Shown here one piece after another: positions 54,582 through 64,000 of a stretch of 64,000 nucleotides of DNA (position 1 is its first letter; each line of letters begins with the position of its first letter). The notes below the pieces were generated by a model that was given only the letters and a program-made list of their open reading frames with translations, did no database searches and had not been told where the DNA came from. The translations under genes were made by a program, and so were the position numbers. Source of the DNA: Casuarina equisetifolia (Eukaryota > Streptophyta > Magnoliopsida > Fagales > Casuarinaceae). The stretch covers positions 26,115,491-26,179,490 of the forward strand of contig CM052361.1 of the NCBI GenBank assembly GCA_028551475.1, read 5' to 3'.

Positions 54582-57500
54582 ATGGCCGAGGTTGCATCCA
54601 TGATTATCTCTCCCTTTCTGGAAGAAGTTTTCAAAAAACTAGCAGCCGGCAAGTTCAAAGACTTCTTTCAGCACCGAAAGCTATACGACGGACTCCTACA
54701 GAAGTTAAAGAGGGCGTTCCTAACCGTCAATGCAGTAATGGAAGATGCAGAGGAGTTGATAGTCACAAAGCCTGCTGTGAAAGAGTGGACTGATGATCTG
54801 AAAGATGCGGTCTATGATGCAGAGTATGTCTTAAGACGAGATTGCTACGGAAGCCCTGCAAAGCAAGTTGGATGCTGAATCTCCATTCTCCGCACGTAAG
54901 GTACGGAAGTCCATCCCTCTTTTTCATAATTCTTCTATCAAAAAGATAGAAGCAAAGATACATGAGGTACTTAACAGGCTAGATGACCTGATTGCTAGAA
55001 AGGATGCTATTGGCCCAAAGGAGGGTATGGGAGGGGGACCGTCTAACAGGATTGTGACGTCATTGGTTGATGAATCTGATATTTATGGTAGGGATTATGA
55101 GAAGCAGGAAATAATTAAGATGCTACTTTCAGATGATACACGTGACAATGAGATGGGCATAGTTTCCATTGTTGGCATGGGAGGGCTTGGCAAGACAACC
55201 CTTGCTCAGCTTGTTAACAAGGACGACAATGTAAAACTACAGTTTAACTGCCGTGCCTGGGTTAGTGTTTCGGACCAATTTGATAATATTCACGATAACG
55301 AAATCAATTTTGGAGACAGTAACTAGGTCAACTTCAAATATCAAGGATCTAGAACAAATTCATAACAAACTAAAGCAAGAATTGATGGGAAAAGAAATTT
55401 TTGTTTGTTTTGGATGATGTTTGGAATCAAAATTATATCTATTGGGAAAATTTGAGCAAACCTTTTAAATCAGGGGTAAAAGGAACTAGGAATGTTGTAA
55501 CAACACATATTCATGATGTTGCATCCACTATGCCTACTAGTTTGATTTATTCTCTAGAGAAATTAGGAGATAAAGATTGTTGGTCATTATTTACAAACCA
55601 TGCATTCCACAATTATAATTTTGAGAGAAATTCACAACTAGAAGATTTAGGAAAACAAATTGTGAAAAAGTGTGATGGTCTTCCTTTGGCTATTCAGACT
55701 ATTGGAGCTCTTTTAAGATATAAATAAGATAAGAAGTGGAATAAAATATTAAAGAGTGAACTATGGAATTTGTCATTTGAAAAAATAAACATTATTCATG
55801 TTCTAAAGTTAAGTTATAAGTATCTTCCATCACATGTAAAATGTTGTCTTGCTTACTTTTCAATATTTTCAGGGCAAGACAATAAAAGAAGTTGGTGATG
55901 AGTATTTCTCTATTCTAGTATCAAGAGCATTATTCCAACAATCAAGGGATACTAAATCCTCATTTATATTGCATGATCTTGTAAATGACTTAGCAACATT
56001 TATGTCTAGACAAATTATAATGAGATTGAATAATGTTTTAGATGAAAAATTAAACGAAGTTCACCATTTGTCATATTGCATGAAATATTTTGATGGTTTC
56101 AAGAAATTTGAGTTTCTTTATAGAGCTAAGAACTTGCATACTTTTCTACCTTTAAAGTTGTCAAAAAGATATGAGTTCTACTTAACTAAAAGAATAACTC
56201 ATGAGTTATTGTCAATGTTAAAATGCTTAGGTGTGTTATCTTTATCTAGGTATTAAAATGTCACTGAATTACCATATTCAATTGGAAAACTTAAACATTT
56301 ACGATATTTGGATTTGTCTTCTCCTAAGTTATGGAAATTGTGTGATTTCATATGTGAGTTGTGTAATCTACAAGTACTAAATTTGTCAAATTGTAGAAAT
56401 CTTATTAAATTACCTAGAGAGATATGGAAACTCCCCAATTTACATAATCTTGATGTTATTAGGACTAGCATAAAAGACATGCCAATGCAACTTGGCAAAT
56501 TAGAATGTCTCCAAACATTGACACAATTCATTGTCAACAAAAATGGTGGGAGTTTCATTGTAGAGTTAGGAAAACTTAAACATTTCTAGGAATCTCTAAA
56601 GATAGTTGGGCTCCGAATGTTAAATCCACTACTAATGCTCTAGATGCAAGCTTGAGAAATAAATTGTGCCTTGATGAATTGAAATTGGAATGGGATGCTA
56701 ATGTAGATATTCACATTTCAAAAAATCAAAATCTAGTCCTCAACACTTTCAGGCCTCATACAAACATAAGAGAGCTCCATTTTTGCTTCTATAGTGGTAA
56801 AAGATTATTAAATTGGCTAGGAGACACTTCCTTCTCTAAATTAGTATTTAGTAAGTTTGAAAAATGTAAGGATTATAAGATCTTGCCACCCTTTGGACAG
56901 CTACCCTCTTTAGAAATTCTCTCGATTATTGAGTTTGATGAAGTTGTTTCAATTGGTCATGAGTTATATTGCACCAATTGTTCTTTAGTTACACCGTTTC
57001 GAGCCTTAAAGGATCTAAGTTTCAAGCAATTGGAAAAATGGGAGGAATGGGCTATGTTTGAGGTTAATAGAGTTAGAGCTTTTCCTCAACTTGAGAAGCT
57101 TTGTATTGACAAATGTCTGAAGCTAATTAAAAGGTTTTCCATACACCTTCCTTCTTTAGTTGAGCTTGAGATTAAGGGATGCGCATAGCTAATGGCTTCA
57201 CTCCCAATGGTTGCTATTCTACGTAAGTTAATGTTATCCAAGTGCAAGGTTATATTAAAGCATTTGCCAATTGGATTGAAGACACTTATCATTGATCAAT
57301 TGGATGCACTAAAATTTCATGATCTTCTTTCTACAATAAAAATCCTTAGCATTGAAGATTGCGAGAAGTTAGAGTTTTTATACAAAAAATGACAAAATCT
57401 TACAATCGTCTTCAAGCGCTAAGCATTAATCAATGTTCTTCATATGTGTCCCTTTATAAAGATGGTCTTCCCTTTGCATTAAAAGAACTCATCATTGAAA

Positions 57501-58484
57501 AGTGTAATAATTTAGAGTTCTTTCCCAAAGGAATGATAAACTCTCATAATTGTCTACAACAATTACGCATAGGTGATTGTTCCACACTTAAGTCCCTCCT
57601 AATGGGTGGTCTTCCTTCTATGCTAAAAATGCTCAATACCAATCGTTGTGGCAAGTTAGAGTTTCTCCCCAAGGAAATGATAAATAGTTGTTTACAACAA
57701 TAATCCATCTTTGGTTGTAACACACTTAAGTTCCTTCCAAAGAGTGGTCTTCCCTATACACTAAAAACACTTAGAATTATAGGTTGTGAGAATTTTGAGT
57801 TCTTAAGAAACTTGGAATTTCCATCCCTTGAAGATTTGAATTTAAGATATTGCAATTTACTTAAGGCCTTTCCATTGTTCTTATTCCTAAAACTTTGTAA
57901 ACTCTTCATCTTTAAATGTAACAATTGGAATCACTTCAAGTTTCAGAAAACATTATAGATATGACTATCATTAATTGCCCTAGTTTTGTGTCTTAGCCGA
58001 AAAGAGGGTTGCGTGCCCTTAGACTTTCATCATTTTGGTTAAAAAAGTATGGGAATTAAAGATCACTACCTAACATGTCCCTCTTACTTAGTGAAAGGGG
58101 CTTGAACTTGAATCTATAATCAATTCACATCATGTATAGCTTTGTTGTAAGGTGGATAGAGTGGGATTGGGGGAACTTCCCCTTTCTACGTGAGATGTAT
58201 ATTAAAGGCAACTTTGAAGATTTCAAGTCTTTTTTGAAAGGATTGTTGCTCCCTTCCAATTTGACCACTCTTTGGAACAAGTCTTTTCCAAATTTGAAAT
58301 CTTTGGACAAGGTTGGACTTCAACATTTCAATGCTCTTGCCCCAAACTCAAGTACATGCCAAAACAGGGGTTGCCTACCTCTATTTCCCAACTAAAAATC
58401 TATGGATATCCTTTGCTAGAGAAACAATGGAAAAGTAAAAAAAGAAGGGAATGGCACAAGGTTGCTCATGTTGAACAAAAATGA
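54582..58484 (+). pseudogene. CNL-3: CC-NBS-LRR resistance gene, degenerate
   Basis: A former RPP13-like-1-type immune receptor and close paralogue of CNL-2. ATG at 54582 gives the Rx-N coiled coil (MAEVASMIISPFLEEVFKKL, EDAEELIVTKPAVKEWTDDL). The P-loop GMGGLGKTT is at 55174-55200, kinase-2 LDDVW at 55410-55424, GLPL at 55677-55688 and an MHD-position LHDLV at 55969. LRRs run to 58484. Lesions: extra bases near 54835, 55285 and 55390; stops TAA 55725-55727, TAA 56254-56256, TAG 56587-56589, TAG 57186-57188 and TAA 57701-57703; a short in-frame-region deletion near 55872 that removes part of the winged-helix region; frame changes near 56620, 57370 and 57920. It was cut by no large insertion, but is as dead as CNL-2. 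A transcript is possible. Confidence 0.9.
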
Positions 58485-59260
58485 ATTAATTTTCAATTGA
58501 TTGAATCAACTAGAAGTCCAGCTTTTTTAGGTACATATATGTTTGAATCTATTAATTTTTTAGTATATTCATCCCTTTGTTTTAGGCTTGCTTAATCGCT
58601 ATCTTTATATTTATGAATTACCAAGTAGGTTCAATAAACTATCCTTTGGATTCTTCATGTTTTAACATCTGCTTAATTTCCAATTTTTCTTTTTAATGCT
58701 TAAAGGTGCTCTTCATGTGTATGTTTGTTGAAATTATGTTTACTACTTAAGAAACAATGACATGATTAAGCAATACATATGGAAGAAATTATTAATATTT
58801 TCCCTTTGATGAAGTAGAGTTCTAATTCAATTATGAGACTCATTTAGTAGATCTAATTTTTTTGTCATGTCTTATGATTTTGCTATATAGTAACTCTATT
58901 TCCTCCTGCCCAAAAAAACTTTCACCATAACATCAACAAGACCAATAATGTTCGTTTTTGTATAAGATTATAGAATGCATTTGTTATTTATATAGAAGTG
59001 ACAATGGTAGTTTAGTACTATATTTTTCTAATTTTTTTTATAATTCTTGAAGTTGATTTTTGGTTGCAAAACTTAATGTGGTAAAAGTAATAATTTTTTT
59101 TTAAAAGCTTTGGGTACTACCTCCAACAAGCTAATGGACCGGTTCTGCTTTTACTAAAGCAAAGCCTTGAATCAAAGTAGAATACTATATCGAGTAAAGA
59201 AGGAGCCAATGACCTCTGCAAGGACTTGATTCTTCATCATTGAACAATGACAAATTTATA
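58485..59260 (+). repeat. R-gene 3' tail module after CNL-3
   Basis: TTTTAGGTACATATATG (58525), TTTTAGGCTTGCTTAATCGC (58580), TGTATGTTTGTTGAAATTATG (58720) and the GGGTACTACCTCCAACAAG block (59112) repeat the tail order seen at 1640-3560 and 37140-38500. Confidence 0.55.
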
Positions 59261-61329
59261 TTTCAGATATATGGTTTGGTTCTTTATTGTTTTAATGTTG
59301 CTTAATTGAAGGTTTTTTTTTTCTTTTTTGGAAGCTACCAATGGAGATGAATCATTGATGGATTCTTACTAAAAGTCTTTTATTTAGAGCATGGATGGAT
59401 GGATTTAATTCCTTATAATAAAAGTATTGTTTTATTTTGCTATAAATGTAGATAAGACATTGTTGGATTATTACAAATTTTTTATTTTGTTATAAATGGA
59501 GATAAACATTGATGGATTGTTACCCATTTTGATTAGCTAATGTATAATGTTCACATGCAGTTGATATTTCTTATTCATGGTAGAAAATTATGGAGTCATT
59601 TGAATCATCATTCTAGTCGTATAAAAACTTCATACAAAAATTTTCCAGAAAATAAATATTTGAAGTAGAAGAAATCAAAACTCTGTAATTAAGAATAATA
59701 TGATCTTCAGCAAAACCCAAATTTCAGGAGAGTTGCTAAAAAGTTTTCGAAATTAATAATACTAGGGATAATAATCAAACTCAAGAAGTGAAAATCATAA
59801 TCTTATGACAAAAGGTAAACTAAAATCCTACAAAAGTATAAGAAATTGTAGTCACAAGTATAAAATCCAGATTAGCTAACAAAAGATAAAGAGAGAAAAA
59901 TGTTTGTTTCTGGTGTTGGGAAAAAGAGAAGCCAATTTCCAAACGCGAGAGCTTGTTAAATCAAAGCAAACAATACCTATTTCGACACCATACCTGGACT
60001 TGGATTTTCCACCTAGAGGTCTAGGACTCGTTGTTCTTGAGAAAATGGGTTAAAGGGCAAATACAGAGCCCCACTTGTCATCTTTGTTTGCAAAGACCAT
60101 CGCTTTTCTAATCAATATTCGTTAGATTTTTCCCTCAGAAAACTAATCTTCTTCCAGCTACGTTGTCAGATACAAATTCTCTGTTAGTTGGAAACTTGGC
60201 CGTTTCTGTTCGAAGATAAAGCCTAGTCCATCATGGGCCAAATGCACCACGAGCCCCAAGTTATACAGTCGGCAACAGAATCCAGGTTCATCGAGCAGAT
60301 CAGGGCTTCCACAAGGGAAGACTTGATCCAAAATAAAGTAACTCAATCTTGTTTCAGGCTTCTATAGTTGTTTTCCTTCGGCGACTTCCCAGTAGCAATT
60401 TTTTTTTTCTTTTTAATACACATGCACTTAACTCGCACTTCTAGTGTCGAATTTAGGTCTAAAGGATCCTAAGATTACTAATATTATCACTGAATTAGCA
60501 AATGATAGATTGGTAAAAATAATTGCCACCTTATAAAACTCTAATTAACCAGCTAGCCCCTTGCTAATTTTTTCACCTACACGATTTCTTTGTTTCACGT
60601 TGCTTTTTTGTATACAAATATTTTCATTGAAAAACTTGAATATTTTGTGCATGCCTCCTAGCGATTAACATATTAAATCCGAATCAACTACAAAAATTGC
60701 GTGACTTAAGCAATCATTTACTTTTAAATTTTTTTTTGAGTAACAATTGAATTTTAATATAATATTAAATTTCAAGTTCAAGAAGTAATACTAATTCAAA
60801 AAGCCCATAACCTATACTTACTAGAAGATTATATACCTAAAATAGTGTAAATTGACTCACATTGTCTAAATCTAATTTTAAGATTCTCTTTAATATAAAA
60901 TATATGTTTATTTTTCTATAAGACAATCTTTTAAAAAAAATCTAATAAATGCCGGTTTTCAATCAAACTTTATCATGAAAACTTCACATAGGGTGTAAGA
61001 TGAGCTGTCCCTTCTGCAATTTCTTTTGATGTTTATTGAAGGACTAGAAACAATCCACGCATCACAAAATAAAGTGTAAGTGATATAAGAGAAATGCTCA
61101 TTGTCGAAGTCAAAGAATTGCTACAAAACTATCCCACATCATCTAGAAGAAGCCTTCCATTAGAGGAAGCTTCCACTAGAATGTTAGCAAACTGACAGCT
61201 TATATGCAATTTGCGTGTTCCACGGTTCCCAAAAACAATGAAGATACAAGGAAAGCCTCTAGTCTTGTCCTCCTTTTATTGGAAATCAAGGAAATCTTCC
61301 TGGATTCTCGGTCTTAAAAAGTGAAAGTT
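59261..61329. other. Intergenic, partly duplicated 3' flank
   Basis: 59690-59930 matches the flank downstream of CNL-2 (34430-34640). About 60130-60170 resembles 36960-37010. The remainder is AT-rich with no recognised gene; a 62-residue minus-strand frame at 60158-60346 has no recognisable domain. Confidence 0.4.
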
Positions 61330-61740
61330 ATTTAAGTACCTTAATAAAGCCATGGTTATCGCATTTACAGAAGTGTTGGCTAATTGCTAATCCCACTCAT
61401 TCTAGAAAAGGCATTTTGCTTTATATTGCAAGTTGATCATGTTCCATGGAATTGACTCCAAAGCCAATCCTCTATGCGTCACAAAATCAAGTCTTTTCAC
61501 GTTTCTTTCCCTTTGTTTCTTGGGGAAGAAGATTTACCATAAACATGAGTCTGCTACAGAGGATTGCTCATGGCAATCTGCGTTACAGACATGCCTCCAA
61601 TCCTTATCCTTATCCTTATCCTTGTCTTTCAAATTAGAAGACGAGAGCAGGTGAGGAAGTCAATTGCAGCACGAATGCAAACTCCCGCTTATGGCTATCC
61701 TTCGCTTGTGAATACTCTTTTTCTTCTCTTTAGATTGCAA
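61330..61740 (+). repeat. Dispersed unknown repeat SR-A, copy 4
   Basis: CAATCCTCTATGCGTC, AATCAAGTCTTTTCACGTTT, CTTTGTTTCTTGGGGAAGAAG, CAGACATGCCTCCAATCCTTA. Best match to copy 2 outside the core. Three overlapping open frames exist, none conserved. Confidence 0.5.
61601..61623. repeat. Hexanucleotide microsatellite (TCCTTA)n
   Basis: About four units of TCCTTA, an expansion of the single or double unit in the other SR-A copies. Confidence 0.75.
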
Positions 61741-61799
61741 GTAATACTTCTTAGATTCATACCCAACAAAAAGAACATTTCCTTTGGCTGAATGGTAGC

Positions 61800-62863
61800 T
61801 AAAAAAATCATATTGTCTTTTGATGGAAAGTCTTACATCCTATAAAATCTTCTACATATAAACAAATTATCTTCATTTCACAAGTTAATTTAAAATAATA
61901 AAAAATATAATATAATAATAAAAAAACGTGTGATTCAAATAACTAAGCTCCAAGCTAACTTGAGATTAAAGTAAAGAACTTCCCTTATGATATCACATAC
62001 TAAATCTGCAACTCTCCGTACTATGATTGCTATGGAAATAAAGGAATATCATGCACTCCTTTTGACTTGTTATTACTTCTTTTACACATGATAAATTAAT
62101 TTTTATTAATAAATCAATTATAAGAGAAACCATGATGCTTCTCGAAGTACCTAATGATTGCAAGCTCCTACATATCCAAGTAGCAAGTCAGGCACGCCGT
62201 TTCCCAGTATTTTCCCGACAGATAGAACCCCAGAATCTACGGCTTCTCCGTTGCATGCAGGCCGACATTTCAGATTCATTCTGACTGACAATTTCTAAGC
62301 GCCGAATTCCAAGACTTTGGAGGAGACAAAAACCCGAAGTGAACATAAAAAGACTTGGAGTGTAGGAAAGCAATTCTGCAGGAGCCTCACATGTTAAATA
62401 CGTTTTAAATACTTGTCAATTTTAATTATGTGATCCATAATTTCCACTGTCGGCTACGTATAGCCAGCCACATCCACAAGGAAGCTATATTGTTCTTCCT
62501 GGATATTTACTTTTCACTTATAGTAAAAAAGTAAATTTATGCTTTCATCTTATGTCTGAATAAGAAACTTTTTCTCTATTAATGATCAATTTTGAGAGAA
62601 AACTCAACCTTCCAATAATAACTTTTAACAAAGAGTTTTTATTTCACCTAGAATTAAAAACAATGAGAAACAAAACTAAAGAAGACTTTATAATTATCCT
62701 CTTTCTCTTTTTTTAACTTTTGCTTTGGTATATGTAGAGGTATAATGTTATCAATTGTAACTAACTCAACTACATCCAATTGCCTAAGACCATTACATAG
62801 TATCACAAATAACAATAAATAAGTCACATAAATTATTTTTCTCAATCCCTAGTTAACATGAAC
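61800..62863. other. Intergenic, nothing recognised
   Basis: AT-rich; short minus-strand frames at 62188-62373 and 62654-62845 are unsupported. Confidence 0.35.
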
Positions 62864-62989
62864 AGCTGACTTGGACTTTGGGTTTTATTTTAAGCTAATC
62901 ATAAAAGCAATCAAAGTTAGAATCCCCACTTTTGAAGAAATTAGATCGACAAAGAATAGCTGTCTTGGACTTTGGGTTTTATTTTAAGC
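62864..62989. repeat. Direct repeat pair, 32 bp, 94 bp apart
   Basis: AGCTGACTTGGACTTTGGG.. at 62864-62895 recurs as AGCTGTCTTGGACTTTGGG.. at 62958-62989, both running on through TTTTATTTTAAGC, with one mismatch. Confidence 0.75.
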
Positions 62990-64000
62990 AATTTCATAGC
63001 ACTTGTTTTACTTTTGTAATATTCTGGTTCTTTGATCCAAGTGGATTTGACAGAGTGCATCACAAAGAATAACACCTATATTTAAACGTATTTGAAGTTA
63101 AAGATATTCTGCTTGAAGAGCCTTGATTAGGCATGAGTGCTAGGTTCCCCTGTGATTAATTTTGTTTTAAATTTATTTAAAGCAACTGAAATTCAGACCG
63201 ACCAGAGTTTCTATCTGATATATGTTGTCTTGTCCAATTAAAGAAAATAAAATCTTTTTTGACCCAAAATAAAAACTTTGAACCTTAAGTTTATCTTTAT
63301 TGTCGTCTTCTACCTCAGGACGCAGACGAAATGCCGCAAAACTATATCTAGTAGGTTAAAAGAAGTGTCTTTGTTTACAAAAATGTTTTTCCAAAAAGGT
63401 TAAATTAAAAAAACAAAAGGTGAAGATACAAGCAAAGCAGATTGTGCTTTATTCTTACCAAACCAAGTGACAAGTGTGAAAAAAGAAATGATGCAGAATA
63501 TTCAACACAATTTCTTGGATAATATAATATTGTTGCTGTTATTCTAGAGGTTCAGTTTCATGAACAAGGCGGCTGGATGAAGCACAGTTACACAAAGAAA
63601 GAAAAGGTTCTCCATATTAAATTCTTGATCCCGTTAATACCAATTGTTTGTTCATTTGATAATATTATCTTGCAATGGCTTGCTGACGCAGATGACACTC
63701 ATGAAGAACATAAGTTCTAGTGTTTAGGTGAGGAAATTTAATAAGCACTCTGCCTGCAGAGCAGAAAGAAGAGTATAAAATATTTTTGTAAGGTATCAAC
63801 TTTATTTAAAAAAATTATTATTTTCTTTGGAATTGACATATATGGACGAGGACAATTTGTTCCAAAGTAAAGAATTTAATGACTACTTACAAGTAATATT
63901 AAATATTCTACCACTTTTGATTACAGTTATTACAAACTGTGTAAGTAATATGCTGAATCATCGTAATAAAGTCTTATTCACTCAAGTTGTAAATTTTGAC
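62990..64000. other. Intergenic, nothing recognised
   Basis: AT-rich sequence to the window end with no gene or repeat that I can support. Confidence 0.35.

Overview
The window is nuclear DNA of a flowering plant, most likely a woody eudicot. The evidence is coiled-coil NBS-LRR (CNL) resistance-gene sequence of the RPP13-like-1 type, Ty1/copia retrotransposons primed by initiator-Met tRNA, a TRIM element, and a spliced plant hotdog thioesterase gene. It is AT-rich with low gene density. I cannot name the species. The region is best read as a decaying, repeatedly duplicated resistance-gene cluster filled with mobile elements.

Layout. 0-5.1 kb: three tandem relics of a CNL C-terminal LRR, two copies of a 3' tail module, and a small NBS-ARC fragment at 5.0 kb. 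5-12.3 kb: scrambled copies of resistance-gene 5' flanking sequence and other dispersed repeats. 12.37-17.57 kb: a full-length but mutated minus-strand Ty1/copia element (copia-1) with ~497-bp LTRs. 17.6-24.6 kb: AT-rich DNA with segmental duplications and a 688-bp solo LTR. 24.9-34.3 kb: CNL-2, a pseudogene split after codon 63 by a second, younger minus-strand copia element (copia-2, 25086-30636) with a 5-bp target-site duplication. 34.8-38.5 kb: another LRR tail relic and more 3' tail modules. 41.66-42.97 kb: a tandem TRIM array (six 199-bp units plus a terminal LTR) bounded by one 5-bp target-site duplication. 44.8-46.9 kb: an LRR relic, a broken thioesterase exon, and the only gene that looks intact, a three-exon minus-strand acyl-CoA-thioesterase-13-like gene of 178 aa. 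47-54.5 kb: more flanking-module copies, an orphan CNL promoter and a gypsy-like relic. 54.58-58.48 kb: CNL-3, a pseudogene with many stops and frameshifts. 58.5-64 kb: its 3' tail and mostly unrecognised AT-rich DNA.

The CNL copies share promoter-like sequence, the Rx-N/NBS-ARC/LRR order, and a spliced-looking 3' tail. Tails and promoters outnumber complete genes, as expected from unequal crossing-over and birth-and-death evolution. No intact CNL is left. The two long pseudogenes might still act as transcripts, for example as miR482/2118-type phasiRNA sources, but that is inference. The most striking structures are the TRIM concatemer, the R gene cut by copia-2, and several small templated-insertion scars that can be read base by base against a paralogue.
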